DNA of 64,000 nucleotides from Luteibacter pinisoli (GCF_006385595.1 NZ_CP041046.1:4546697-4610696); one strand, 5' to 3'. Positions 1 to 8,176 are shown, counted from the first letter of the stretch. Translations and numbers: made by a program. The notes: generated from the sequence alone by a model not told the origin.

Positions 1-56
1 GGATCGCGCGAACGGGGTTCGCTGCCGATGCGGCGGCGGAAGTCGAGGCAGTTCAT
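1..56 (-). CDS. N-terminal fragment of a DUF3379-like protein (cut by window edge)
   Basis: Only the first 18 codons are inside the window, beginning MNCLDFRRRIGSEPR. This opening resembles DUF3379 proteins, which commonly follow an ECF sigma gene in Xanthomonadales and may act as its membrane-bound partner. The ATG (54-56 on the complement) overlaps the TGA of the sigma gene by four bases (ATGA), which indicates translational coupling. Nothing can be said about the rest of the protein. Confidence 0.6.
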   Translation of the reverse strand, partial: MNCLDFRRRIGSEPRSRD

Positions 57-592
57 GTCCGGCCCCCTTCGGCCGCGGCGCGTCCGCCAAGCAGCGCCTT
101 GAGCTGCTGGCGGGCGCGGAACAACTGGGTCATCACCGCACCGGGCTTCTGCCCCGTGCTGGCGGCGATCTCGTCGGCGCTCATGCCGGCAAGCACCTGC
201 ATGGCCAGCGGATCACGGTATTTGTCGGGCAGGCGGCTGATCGCGTCGCGCACCTGCGCGGCGTCGCCGCTGCGCTCGGGGCTGGCGAACACCGTGTCTT
301 CGGTGATGTTGTCATCCAGTTCCACCACCTCGAGGCGTTTGCGCTCGTACATCCGCGCGTGTTCCCGGCGCAGGATGGTGAACAGCCAGGCCTTGGCCGA
401 CTCGGCGTCGCGCAGGGCGTCCAGGTTCTTCCAGGCACGCAGGAAGGTTTCCTGGACCAGGTCCTGGGCCACGGTTTCAGAGCGCGTCAGCCACCAGGCA
501 AACCGGTAGAGGTCGGCCGAGAGGGCGCGCACCATGGCTTCGTACTGGCGTTGCTTCGGGTTCACTACCTCACTGACCGGGGGCTTCGCCAT
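53..592 (-). CDS. ECF-type RNA polymerase sigma factor
   Basis: The 179-residue product has the two-domain layout of group 4 sigma factors. Region 2 spans about residues 20-90 (DLYRFAWWLTRSETVAQDLVQETFLRAW is the typical sigma2 helix pattern). Region 4 spans about 115-168, with the SADEIAASTG helix-turn-helix. It would redirect RNA polymerase to a small regulon; no target promoter is identifiable here. It starts 21 bases after the end of parB on the same strand, so it may be read through from the par genes. Its stop overlaps the start of a DUF3379-like gene, the likely regulatory partner. The start at 592 has MAKPPVSEV and no in-frame alternative that would keep region 2 complete. Confidence 0.88.
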   Translation of the reverse strand: MAKPPVSEVVNPKQRQYEAMVRALSADLYRFAWWLTRSETVAQDLVQETFLRAWKNLDALRDAESAKAWLFTILRREHARMYERKRLEVVELDDNITEDTVFASPERSGDAAQVRDAISRLPDKYRDPLAMQVLAGMSADEIAASTGQKPGAVMTQLFRARQQLKALLGGRAAAEGGRT

Positions 593-613
593 TTCCTTAC
601 ACCCCGGCGCGCG

Positions 614-1489
614 TCAGCGGATCTTGCTGAGGATGCCGTCCAGCTCGTCGTTGCTGTGGTAGTGGATGACGAGCTTGCCCTTGCCGCCGCGGCCATGGGC
701 CACTTCGACACGGGTGGCGAAGCGTTCGGCCAGCTCGCGCTCAAGCGTGGCGATGTTCGGATCCACCGGGCCGGCGGACTTGGCCTTGCCCTTGGGCGCT
801 TCCTGGGCCTTGCGGGCCGCGTCTTCCAACTCGCGCACCGTCCAGCCGTGGCGCGAGGCTTCCAGCGCCAGCGGCTCGGCGATGGTGGCCGGCAGGGTGA
901 GCAGGGCGCGGGCGTGGCCCATCTCCAGCTTGCTCTCGTCGAGCAGCTGCTTGATGGAGGCCGGCAGCTCGTTCAGGCGCAGCAAGTTGGAGACGGAGGC
1001 GCGCGAGCGGCCCACGGCGTCGGCCGCCTGCTGGTGGGTCAGGTCGAATTCGTCCACCAGGCGCTGCAGGGCCTGGGCTTCTTCCAGCGGGGTGAGCTCC
1101 TGGCGCTGGATGTTTTCGATGAGCGCCATGGCCAGAACGGACTGCTCGGGCACGTCCTTCACCAGCGCGGGAATCTCGCTCATCTGCGCGCGCTGGGCGG
1201 CGCGCCAGCGGCGTTCGCCGGCGATGAGTTCGTAGCTGTTCTTGCCGATGGCGCGCACCACCACCGGCTGGATCAGGCCCTGGGCCTTGATCGAGGCGGC
1301 CAGTTCGTCGAGCGCCTCGTCGTTCCAGTGGCGGCGCGGCTGGTACTTGCCGGCCTGGATATGGTGGATGGGCAGCGTGCGCAGCTCGCCTTCCTGCTCG
1401 ATCACCGAGGGGGCGGCTTCGGGACCGCTGCCGCCGCCCAGGAGGGCGTCCAGGCCACGGCCGAGTCCACGTTTCTTCGCTGCTGCCAT
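614..1489 (-). CDS. parB: chromosome-partitioning protein ParB
   Basis: ParB binds parS centromere sites, spreads along DNA as a CTP-dependent clamp and works with ParA to segregate the origin. The 291-residue protein opens MAAAKKRGLGRGLDALLGG, the conserved ParA-activating N-terminus. The ParB/Sulfiredoxin domain follows, with the GERRWRAAQRA box and the LIENIQRQELTPLEEA motif, then a helix-turn-helix (THQQAADAVGRSRASVSNLLRL) and a C-terminal dimerisation region. The start was set at 1489 because an AGGAG sits at 1496-1500 and upstream residues are low-complexity. That Shine-Dalgarno overlaps the parA stop, ten bases separate the genes, and they are surely co-transcribed. Confidence 0.97.
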   Translation of the reverse strand: MAAAKKRGLGRGLDALLGGGSGPEAAPSVIEQEGELRTLPIHHIQAGKYQPRRHWNDEALDELAASIKAQGLIQPVVVRAIGKNSYELIAGERRWRAAQRAQMSEIPALVKDVPEQSVLAMALIENIQRQELTPLEEAQALQRLVDEFDLTHQQAADAVGRSRASVSNLLRLNELPASIKQLLDESKLEMGHARALLTLPATIAEPLALEASRHGWTVRELEDAARKAQEAPKGKAKSAGPVDPNIATLERELAERFATRVEVAHGRGGKGKLVIHYHSNDELDGILSKIR

Positions 1490-1499
1490 GGGGCGCTCC

Positions 1500-2336
1500 T
1501 TAAGGCGTGGTCGGGGCCGTGGTGTCGCCGGCATCCGCCTCTGCGTCGGCCGCAGGGGGGGTGGCGCCATTCAGGGCCCGCTCGCGGCGGATGATTTCGC
1601 CGGCCAGGCCAATATAGGCGATGGCACCGCGCGAGCCGCGATCGTAAAGATGGATGGGCTGGCCGTGGCTGGGTGCCTCGGCAAGGCGCACGTTGCGCGG
1701 GATCATCGAGCGCAGCACCTTGTCGCCAAAGTGCGTGGTGAGCTGGGCCGAGACCTCGTTGCCGAGGTTGTTGCGCACGTCGTACATGGTACGCAGCAGG
1801 CCTTCCACTTCCAGCGCCGGGTTCAGGCGCTGGCGCACGGCCGAGATCGTATCCAGCAGGCTGGAAAGGCCTTCCAGCGCGAAATACTCGCACTGCACCG
1901 GGATCAGCACGCCATCGGCGGCGGTCAGCGCGTTAAGCGTGAGCAGGTGCAGCGAGGGCGGGCAGTCGATGATGATGGTGTCGTAACGATCGGACACCTT
2001 CTTCAGCTGCTCCTTCAGGCGATGCTCGCGGGCCATGCCGTCCATCAGCTTCAGCTCGGCGGCCGTGAGGTCGCCGTTGCCGGGCATCAGGTCGAAGCCG
2101 GCCTCGGTGCGCACCAGCACGTCCTGGATCGACACTTCGTCCAGCAGCACTTCGCAGCCGTTGGGCTTGGCTTCGTGCTTGTCCACGCCCGACGCCATGG
2201 TGGCGTTGCCCTGCGGATCGAGGTCGACAAGCAACACCTTGCGCTTCGCGGCGGCCAGGGCCGCGGCGAGATTGACGGAAGTCGTGGTCTTGCCGACGCC
2301 GCCCTTCTGGTTGGCGACTGCGATAATGCGGGCCAT
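1500..2336 (-). CDS. parA: chromosome-partitioning ATPase ParA (Soj type)
   Basis: This is a Walker-type ATPase that binds DNA non-specifically and pulls ParB-parS complexes. The start MARIIAVANQ leads straight into the deviant Walker A KGGVGKTT (residues 11-18), followed by LLVDLDPQGNATM and the IIDCPPSLHLLTLNAL Walker B region. About 278 residues is normal for chromosomal Soj-type ParA, which lacks the N-terminal DNA-binding domain of plasmid ParAs. An in-frame ATG eight codons upstream would give an atypical extension, so 2336 is preferred. It lies between rsmG and parB in the usual order. Confidence 0.97.
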   Translation of the reverse strand: MARIIAVANQKGGVGKTTTSVNLAAALAAAKRKVLLVDLDPQGNATMASGVDKHEAKPNGCEVLLDEVSIQDVLVRTEAGFDLMPGNGDLTAAELKLMDGMAREHRLKEQLKKVSDRYDTIIIDCPPSLHLLTLNALTAADGVLIPVQCEYFALEGLSSLLDTISAVRQRLNPALEVEGLLRTMYDVRNNLGNEVSAQLTTHFGDKVLRSMIPRNVRLAEAPSHGQPIHLYDRGSRGAIAYIGLAGEIIRRERALNGATPPAADAEADAGDTTAPTTP

Positions 2337-2367
2337 GGAGTGTCGGTAGCTGCCGTGCACGGAAGGG

Positions 2368-2389
2368 GCGCTAGCGTAGCATCTAGCGC
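2368..2389. promoter_or_regulatory. inverted repeat in the rsmG-parA gap
   Basis: GCGCTAG (2368-2374) and CTAGCGC (2383-2389) form a perfect 7-bp dyad with an 8-base centre, about 32 bases upstream of the parA start. There is no T-run, so it is not an obvious terminator. It could be an operator or processing hairpin for the leftward parAB transcript. The function is unknown. Confidence 0.4.
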
Positions 2390-2418
2390 GCGAAGGCTGC
2401 AGGCGCTGCGCCGCCCGC

Positions 2419-3054
2419 TCAGGCCCGGCGAATCACCACCAGGTGCCGCTCACCCTCCACGCCCGGCACGGAGAGGGCGTGGATCGCCTCCACCACGAAG
2501 CCCGCCGGCACGCCATCGAGCTCCTCCGCCGGTTGCTTGCCCTTCATCGCCAGCCACGTGCCGCCCGGCGCCAGCAGGTGCCCGCCCCAGCCGAGCATGT
2601 CGGCCAGCGAGGCGAAGGCGCGGGCTGTGATGCATTCAAACGTGCCTTCCACCTCTTCCACGCGGCTCTGCAGTGCCCTGGCGTTGCCCAGCTTCAGCGA
2701 GCGGATGGCCTCGCGCAGGAAGCGCACCTTCTTGCCGTTGGAATCCACCATCAGCACTTCGCGCGCCGGCTCGGCCAGCGCCAGGGGGATGCCCGGCAGC
2801 CCCGGGCCCGTGCCCAGGTCGGCCAGCGAGCGGCCGTGGACATAGGGAAGGATGGCCAGCGAATCGAGCAGGTGGCGGGTCACCATCTCCCGGTCGTCGC
2901 GGACGGCGGTGAGGTTATAGGCCGAGTTCCAGCGCTCCAGCAGCTCGCGGTAGTCGAGCAGGCGGTCCACCGTGCCCTCGGGCAGGCCGACGTCCAGCTG
3001 GGCAATGCCGCGTTCGAGCAGGGATTTGAGGTCGTCGCGCGCGGTCATGGGCAT
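2419..3054 (-). CDS. rsmG: 16S rRNA (guanine-527-N7)-methyltransferase RsmG
   Basis: RsmG (GidB) methylates G527 of 16S rRNA, in the 530 loop; loss gives low-level streptomycin resistance in other bacteria. The 211-residue protein has the family's N-terminal helical part (YRELLERWNSAYNLTAVRD) and the SAM-binding loop LADLGTGPGLPGIPLAL near residues 72-87. It is the first gene of the leftward rsmG-parA-parB group, a conserved origin-proximal arrangement. Its partner mnmG is not in the window. A second ATG two codons downstream (MTARDD) is an equally possible start. Confidence 0.96.
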   Translation of the reverse strand: MPMTARDDLKSLLERGIAQLDVGLPEGTVDRLLDYRELLERWNSAYNLTAVRDDREMVTRHLLDSLAILPYVHGRSLADLGTGPGLPGIPLALAEPAREVLMVDSNGKKVRFLREAIRSLKLGNARALQSRVEEVEGTFECITARAFASLADMLGWGGHLLAPGGTWLAMKGKQPAEELDGVPAGFVVEAIHALSVPGVEGERHLVVIRRA

Positions 3055-3087
3055 GGGGACTCGTCTACTGGCCGCAAATTATCGGCG

Positions 3088-3113
3088 AAAAAAAGGCGGC
3101 GTTGCCGCCGCCT
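3088..3113 (-). terminator. Rho-independent terminator of the mini-SPFH gene
   Basis: AGGCGGC (3094-3100) pairs with GCCGCCT (3107-3113). Read leftwards, the hairpin is followed by seven T residues (AAAAAAA on the plus strand at 3088-3094). It lies about 37 bases past the stop of the gene at 3150-3584 and just ahead of rsmG, so it separates the two leftward units. Confidence 0.8.
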
Positions 3114-3149
3114 CTTAAAAAACGCGCACGCGTTCTCTTGTTATCTGCT

Positions 3150-3584
3150 TCAGGCGGCGTCGAGCTCGACGCGGGTAACCAGCATGCCGCGGGCGCGGAG
3201 CGAGCCGTTCACGGCGTGCTTGAGCTGCGTGCCGACGGCGCGACGGTCCAGGGCATGGCCCGTGGCGGTGTCGCGCAGGGCGGCGACCACGTTGCTGCGG
3301 ATCAGCTCGGGGGCTTCGTCGATCACCGGATCCGCCGCGGCCGGCTCGAGCACCTGCCAGTAGACCGTGCCACCTTCAAAGCGCAGCACCTGGCCGCCGA
3401 GGTCGATCTTGTGGGCGATGCGGTCGAGCATGGGCAGCACCATATGGGTGCCGGCCGAGAGCAGGGCCGGGGTACGGCCGTAACGGCGGACGCTGTAGAC
3501 CTTGCCTTCCGGCACGCGCTTCACCGAGGCAACCGCGAGGGCGCTGGCGAGAAGGACGCTGGTGAGGAGGGCGATAGTCAGCAT
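3150..3584 (-). CDS. stand-alone mini SPFH/Band 7 domain membrane protein
   Basis: The 144-residue protein has an N-terminal hydrophobic segment (residues 2-20). Then come VPEGKVYSVRRYGR and GTHMVLPMLDRIAHKIDLGGQVL, the start of an SPFH (stomatin/prohibitin) domain. The later part (ELIRSNVVAALRDTATGHAL ending in RGMLVTRVELDAA) matches the rest of the Band 7 fold. The coiled-coil tail used by stomatins, HflK/C or flotillins to form cages is absent, so this is about half the usual length. It is flanked by its own terminator and stands alone. A scaffold or membrane-microdomain role is only inferred. Confidence 0.65.
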   Translation of the reverse strand: MLTIALLTSVLLASALAVASVKRVPEGKVYSVRRYGRTPALLSAGTHMVLPMLDRIAHKIDLGGQVLRFEGGTVYWQVLEPAAADPVIDEAPELIRSNVVAALRDTATGHALDRRAVGTQLKHAVNGSLRARGMLVTRVELDAA

Positions 3585-3792
3585 GGCTGTTACATCAGAC
3601 GGTTACGTCGTTTTCCTGTCTCGCGGTGCAACGAGATGCCGCACGGCGCTGATCGGTTGGGGTGTTAACTCTAAACTAACGGGAGGGGTTAACGCTAGTT
3701 TTACCAAACCCCCATATTCAGTTAGCGGACGGGTTGGTCAAAACTTGAGCACTGGGCAAGGAGTGACCACCGATTGACCGGTGGACCCCAAA

Positions 3793-3807
3793 TGATAACA
3801 ATTATCA
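3793..3807. promoter_or_regulatory. Fur box upstream of the iron-associated membrane cluster
   Basis: TGATAA (3793-3798), CAA, TTATCA (3802-3807) form a perfect 6-3-6 dyad that fits the Fur consensus built from GATAAT/ATTATC repeats. It is 25 bases upstream of the ATG at 3832. A TTGACC at 3775-3780 could be the -35 element, which would put the box over the -10 region. Iron-loaded Fur would then repress the three genes downstream. Nothing else was recognised in the remaining gap 3585-3831. Confidence 0.78.
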
Positions 3808-3831
3808 ATAACTCCCTGACCGGGCTCGCCC

Positions 3832-4101
3832 ATGAACCTCCTCGGCTGCCTGGTGGCCTTCGCCGCCATGGCTCTCGCCTACCTGTCTTCGCGCAACCAG
3901 CGCGCCCTGGCGCGGCCCCTGGGCCGTGGGGCCAAGGTGGCGGCGGGCGTGCTGACGGTGCTGGCGCTGGCGTGCTGGGTGGCGGGTGAAACGACGCTTC
4001 CAGGAATTTTCTCAACGCTGACCGCCCTGATGCTCGGCGCGGTGGCCTTGCCCTACGTCACCTGGCTGTTCAAGCCGGCCGCTGAAAGGAAGGCCCGCTG
4101 A
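3832..4101 (+). CDS. small inner-membrane protein, DUF3325-like, iron-regulated
   Basis: This is an 89-residue protein with three predicted membrane segments (about residues 2-18, 34-51 and 58-77). Its length and helix pattern resemble DUF3325 proteins, usually found next to DUF3649 and PepSY proteins in iron-regulated clusters with siderophore receptors. The Fur box 25 bases upstream supports an iron-related job. The last base of its stop codon is the first base of the next ATG (4101), so translation is coupled. The biochemical role is unknown; the family assignment rests on context and topology. Confidence 0.7.
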   Translation: MNLLGCLVAFAAMALAYLSSRNQRALARPLGRGAKVAAGVLTVLALACWVAGETTLPGIFSTLTALMLGAVALPYVTWLFKPAAERKAR

Positions 4102-4364
4102 TGCTGGGCAAGACGTTCGCCGGCATCCTCCTCGGCTTCCCACTGTCGATGGCCATCGTCGGCCTGGCCGTGTACCTGTGGCCGGGCGCCAGCGAAGCCG
4201 TGCTGATGCCGTGGCTGGTCGCCTTCTTCCCGCTGTGGACGGTGGTGATGGCCTGCACCTTCCTGTTCCGCACCGGCGTCCGCGCCTGGGCGTGGCTGGC
4301 GGTCGCCAACGTGGGCGCGTTCGCCGCCCTGTTCCTCGCCAAGCACACCCTGCCGGGTATCTGA
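4101..4364 (+). CDS. small inner-membrane protein, DUF3649-like
   Basis: The 87-residue protein has three hydrophobic helices (about residues 5-27, 37-57 and 62-81) and charged loops with RTGVRAW between the last two. Its size, position and neighbours match the DUF3649 (iron transporter-like) family that sits between a DUF3325 protein and a PepSY protein. It shares one base with the stop of the upstream gene and is followed after three bases by the PepSY gene, so all three form one Fur-controlled operon. No catalytic motif is visible. Confidence 0.7.
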   Translation: MLGKTFAGILLGFPLSMAIVGLAVYLWPGASEAVLMPWLVAFFPLWTVVMACTFLFRTGVRAWAWLAVANVGAFAALFLAKHTLPGI

Positions 4365-4367
4365 GCC

Positions 4368-5960
4368 ATGAAGTCCAGCACCCTCCGCACCTTCACCACC
4401 GTGCACACCTGGACGGGCCTGCTCGCCGGCTTTGCCTTGTTCATCGCGTTCTATGCGGGCGCGATCACCATGTTCCACGACCCCATCGACACCTGGGCGC
4501 TGCCGAAGCAGGAGCTGGCCGATGCACGGGTGATGGACCGCGCCGGCGCCATGATGGCCGACATCGTGGCGAAGCATCCCGCCGCCCGCGCGTCGATCGG
4601 CGTCACCTATGCCGCGGGACACCCGTCGCACGAAGTGGCCGCGTACTGGATGGAAAAAGATGGCTCCTGGATGACCCAGGCCATCGACGACACCGCCGCG
4701 CACGATGCCGAAGACCACGAGCACGGCCTGGCGGATTTCGTCTACGAACTGCACTACGACCTCGGCATCCCCGAGTTCGGCATCTACCTGATGGGCATCG
4801 TCAGCGTCATTTATGGCCTGGCGCTGCTGACGGGCGTGATCATCCACCTGCCGAACCTGGTGCGCGAGATGTTCGCGCTGCGCCCGGGGCACAACCTCAA
4901 GCGGCTGTGGCAGGACGCGCATAACGTCATCGGCATCCTCAGCCTGCCCTTCCACATCATCTTCGCCATCACCGGCGCGTTGCTGTGCCTGACGATGGTG
5001 ACGCTGATGGCCTTCAACACCGCCATCTTCGACGGCAAGCTGATGGGCGCGTTCGAACGCATGACCAGCGCGCTGCCCGAGACGAAGGCCAGCGCCGGTG
5101 TCGCCACCATGCTGCCGCCGGCCGAACTCGGCGCGCTCGCACGCAAGGCCGCGCTCGGCGCCGGCGCGGCGAACTTCGAGCCGGACTACATGCGCTACGT
5201 GCATTACGGCCAGCCCGGTGCGGCGGCGGAAGTGCGCGGCACCTCGACGAAGACGCTGGGCGAGTACGGCATGGTCGCGCTCGATGCGTCCACCGGCCGC
5301 GTGACGAATATCCAGCTGACCGGCGCGCGCGATGCCAACCACGCGACGTACTCGGCCATCTTCGGCCTGCACTTCGGGACGTTCGGCAGCCTGTCGCTGC
5401 GCTGGCTGTATTTCATCCTCGGCCTGGCCGGCGCCTTCCTGTTCTACTCCGGCAACCTGCTGTACATCGAAACGCGCCGCAAACGCCGCCAGGCGGAGCA
5501 GCCCCTGAAGGTGCGCGCCATGGCCACGGCCACGGTCGGCGTCTGCCTGGGGTCGTGCCTGGCCATCTCGGTGATGTTCGTTGCCAACCACCTGGCGTCG
5601 TATGTTGGTGCGGAACCCACGCGGGTGGTGCAGCCGGCGTGCTTCATCACCTTCTTCGCTGCCATCGCCTGGACGGTCTGGCGCCGGCCGGCACGCGCCG
5701 CCGTGGACCTGCTGTGGGCCACCGCCGTGATTTCCGTTGCCGTGGGCGGGCTCGACATCGTGCTGCACGGCGATCGCCTCGCCCGCACGCTGGCTGAAGG
5801 CCGTTACGACGTGCTCGGCGTGGACCTGGTCGCCATTGCGATGGGCGCGGGGTTTGGCTGGCTGGGCATGGCCACGCGCAAGCGCGCGGTGGAAGGTGAC
5901 CCGTGCAGCGTGTGGTACGGACGGCGGCCTGAGCACCACGCGTTGACAGGCGCCGTATAG
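4368..5960 (+). CDS. PepSY-associated TM helix protein (PiuB-like iron-regulated membrane protein)
   Basis: The 530-residue protein begins with TFTTVHTWTGLLAGFALFIAFYAGAITMFHD, the signature first helix of the PepSY_TM family. A periplasmic domain follows, then several further helices including HNVIGILSLPFHIIFAITGALLCL and a C-terminal four-helix block. Relatives (PiuB, FsrB-like) are linked to reduction or release of iron from siderophores in the cytoplasmic membrane. Histidines in the helices (HTW, HNVIG, LHFGTFG) could bind haem. It is the third gene of the Fur-box operon. No TonB receptor for siderophores is adjacent, so the substrate is unclear. Confidence 0.85.
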   Translation: MKSSTLRTFTTVHTWTGLLAGFALFIAFYAGAITMFHDPIDTWALPKQELADARVMDRAGAMMADIVAKHPAARASIGVTYAAGHPSHEVAAYWMEKDGSWMTQAIDDTAAHDAEDHEHGLADFVYELHYDLGIPEFGIYLMGIVSVIYGLALLTGVIIHLPNLVREMFALRPGHNLKRLWQDAHNVIGILSLPFHIIFAITGALLCLTMVTLMAFNTAIFDGKLMGAFERMTSALPETKASAGVATMLPPAELGALARKAALGAGAANFEPDYMRYVHYGQPGAAAEVRGTSTKTLGEYGMVALDASTGRVTNIQLTGARDANHATYSAIFGLHFGTFGSLSLRWLYFILGLAGAFLFYSGNLLYIETRRKRRQAEQPLKVRAMATATVGVCLGSCLAISVMFVANHLASYVGAEPTRVVQPACFITFFAAIAWTVWRRPARAAVDLLWATAVISVAVGGLDIVLHGDRLARTLAEGRYDVLGVDLVAIAMGAGFGWLGMATRKRAVEGDPCSVWYGRRPEHHALTGAV

Positions 5961-5994
5961 AATCGGGGCTTGTTCCCGCCTTGATGCCCGCGCC

Positions 5995-6918
5995 ATGACC
6001 CACGCCACGCCTTATCCCATCGGTACACCCGGCCAGCCCTGGGGGCCTGCCGAGATCGACGCGTGGCGCGCGAAACAGGTGAAGCAGCGCAGCTATGCGG
6101 ACGAAGTGCTCGCCGCGATCGAGCCGCTGCGCGCGGCCTTCGATGTGCAGGATTACGGTGCCGTCGATTACGCCGGAGAGCACTACCGGTTCGTCGCACT
6201 GCGGACGCGCGACTGGGATGCCAGCCTGCCGGTGATGGTGGTTACCGGTGGCGTGCACGGCTACGAAACCAGCGGCGTGCATGGCGCACTCCAGTTCCTG
6301 CGTGAGCACGGCAACGACTACGCCGGCCGGGCGAACGTGCTGGTGGTGCCCTGCGTGAGCCCCTGGGCGTACGAGCGCATCCATCGCTGGAACTACGACG
6401 CCATCGACCCGAACCGCAACTTCCGCGAGGGCAGCCCTGCGGCCGAGTCCGCCGCGCTCGTGCAGCTGCTGGCACCGCTGGGCGACAGCGTGCTGATGCA
6501 CATCGACCTGCACGAAACGACGGACACCGATGAATCGGAGTTCCGCCCCGCGCTGGCGGCGCGCGATGGCAAGGTCTACGACCCCTGCGACGTGCCGGAT
6601 GGTTTCTACCTGGTGGACGACGCGGACAAGCCGCAGCCCGACTTCCAGAAAGCGGTGATCGACGCCGTGGCGAAAGTCACCCATATCGCCCCCGCCGACG
6701 CGGCCGGTGAAATCATCGGCTCGCCTGAAGTCGCGCACGGCGTGATCGAATACGCCCTGAAGTCACTCGGCCTGTGCGCCGGCATCACCCCGGCGCGCTT
6801 CTGCACCACCACCGAGGTGTATCCGGACAGCCCGCGCGCCACGCCGCAGGAATGCAACGACGCGCAGGTGGCGGCGGTGCGTGCCGCCATCGACTACGCG
6901 CTCGCGCATCGGGGCTAG
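5995..6918 (+). CDS. M14-family zinc carboxypeptidase-like protein
   Basis: This 307-residue protein without a signal peptide carries the M14/succinylglutamate desuccinylase-type zinc site: H88 and E91 in GGVHGYET and H173 in HIDLHE. A DPNRNF stretch (138-143) matches the substrate-carboxylate arginine motif. It probably removes a C-terminal residue or an acyl-amino-acid group in the cytosol; the substrate cannot be read from sequence. It lies 34 bases after the PepSY gene on the same strand, and its stop overlaps the end of the convergent MFS gene by four bases. Confidence 0.87.
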   Translation: MTHATPYPIGTPGQPWGPAEIDAWRAKQVKQRSYADEVLAAIEPLRAAFDVQDYGAVDYAGEHYRFVALRTRDWDASLPVMVVTGGVHGYETSGVHGALQFLREHGNDYAGRANVLVVPCVSPWAYERIHRWNYDAIDPNRNFREGSPAAESAALVQLLAPLGDSVLMHIDLHETTDTDESEFRPALAARDGKVYDPCDVPDGFYLVDDADKPQPDFQKAVIDAVAKVTHIAPADAAGEIIGSPEVAHGVIEYALKSLGLCAGITPARFCTTTEVYPDSPRATPQECNDAQVAAVRAAIDYALAHRG

Positions 6919-8102
6919 GCGGCAACCGGTGCGCGCACGTGCTGCGCGCGCAGGACAATCCAGGCCAGCGCCGCGAGTGTCAGCGCGATGATCACGCCGC
7001 CATAAAGATTGATGGCGGTGAGCAGGCCCTGGTGCTGGGCGACATAGCCCACTGCAATGGTCGGCACGCTGAAGGCCACGTAGCTCTCGATATAGAACGC
7101 GGCCATCAGGCGGCTGCGCTCATGCGGTTCGGCCAGGGGCATCACGCTGCGCACGGCACCGAGGAACGAGGCGCCGAAGCCCGCGCCGGCGATCACCGAG
7201 CCGACAAGCAGGCCAACGGCGGAGCCGGTGCCCGCACCCACCAGCACGAGTAGCAAGCCACCGGCGAGCAGCGACGCGCCGACGACCAGTGCGTGTAGCG
7301 CCGCGTGGCGCAGGCCGGCAAGCACGGCGATGGCACCGCTCAGCATCAGCGCGGTGACGGTGAGGCCACCCAGCCACGGTGACGTCGAGTGCGTCGTCTT
7401 CGCCACCAGCGACGGCATCAGCGAGAGATAGAAACCGCCGAGCATCCACAGCGCGACATTGAGCGGCGTCACCGCCATCAGCGCGGCACGCGCGCGTTCC
7501 GGTACGGCCACGTGCGGACGTAGGCTGGCGAGGGCGCCCGGTTTGCGCACCGCGGTTTCCGGCGTGCGCAAGGTCAAGGCCAGGCCGGCCAGCAGCAACA
7601 CGGCGAGCACCACGTACACGCCCTGCAGCGGCGCCGGCGCCAGCACGACCATCGCGGTGCTGCCGAGCGCGCCCGCGCCCAGCCCGATCATCGGCGCCAG
7701 GCTGTTCACCGTGGCACCGCGCTGTCGGTCGAGGTCGAGGAGGGCGGCAGCGAGGGTGGACATGCCGATGCCCGTGGCGACGCCCTGCACCAGGCGGGCC
7801 ACGATCAGCCACGCCGGGCCGTCGGCGACCATGAATAGCACCAGTGCGACCACGTCCAGCGCGATGGCAGCGACGATCACCGGCCGCCGCCCGAGGTGGT
7901 CGGAGAGGCGGCCGCCGACGAGCAACGCCATGAGCAGGGCGAAGGCGTACACCGCAAAGATCACGGTCAGCAGGGTGGGCGTGAAGTGCCACGCCGCCTG
8001 GTACAGCCGGTACAGCGGCGTCGGCGCCGTGGAGGCGGCGATAAAGGTGGCCAGCGTGAAGGTGTGGATGGCCAGCGGGCGGCGGGCGTCATGGGCGATC
8101 AT
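6915..8102 (-). CDS. MFS drug/metabolite efflux transporter
   Basis: The 395-residue protein has about twelve hydrophobic segments and the MFS loop motif GGRLSDHLGRRPV between helices 2 and 3 (about residues 62-74). A second copy-like loop, SVMPLAEPHERSRLMA, lies in the C-half. The N-terminus STAPTPLYRLYQ is common in DHA1-type exporters. It is divergent from a TetR regulator with two operators between them, the standard layout for an inducible efflux pump. The substrate is unknown. Confidence 0.88.
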   Translation of the reverse strand: MIAHDARRPLAIHTFTLATFIAASTAPTPLYRLYQAAWHFTPTLLTVIFAVYAFALLMALLVGGRLSDHLGRRPVIVAAIALDVVALVLFMVADGPAWLIVARLVQGVATGIGMSTLAAALLDLDRQRGATVNSLAPMIGLGAGALGSTAMVVLAPAPLQGVYVVLAVLLLAGLALTLRTPETAVRKPGALASLRPHVAVPERARAALMAVTPLNVALWMLGGFYLSLMPSLVAKTTHSTSPWLGGLTVTALMLSGAIAVLAGLRHAALHALVVGASLLAGGLLLVLVGAGTGSAVGLLVGSVIAGAGFGASFLGAVRSVMPLAEPHERSRLMAAFYIESYVAFSVPTIAVGYVAQHQGLLTAINLYGGVIIALTLAALAWIVLRAQHVRAPVAA

Positions 8103-8111
8103 GGGTTTCGC

Positions 8112-8176
8112 CTAAAAGCAAAGAATGTGCGTTAGTGTACGCCGCCCTGCCACTAAAGCAACTACTTTGCGTTTAG
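8112..8176. promoter_or_regulatory. two tandem 24-bp operators between the MFS and TetR genes
   Basis: Operator A (8112-8135) is CTAAAAGCA, 7 bases, TGCGTTAG. Operator B (8153-8176) is CTAAAGCA, 7 bases, TGCGTTTAG. Both are 24 bases long with the same half-site CTAAAnGCA/TGCnTTTAG. The pair is itself symmetric: a 13-base arm (8111-8123) mirrors 8165-8177 with one mismatch, and 8129-8137 mirrors 8151-8159 with one mismatch. Both dyads centre on 8144. This is the expected binding site for the adjacent TetR protein. Confidence 0.75.

Noticed and set aside
4053..6008. Long open frame on the minus strand opposite the PepSY gene
   Set aside because: It is a high-GC antisense shadow: arginine/glycine/histidine-rich, no domain, and fully covered by well-supported genes.
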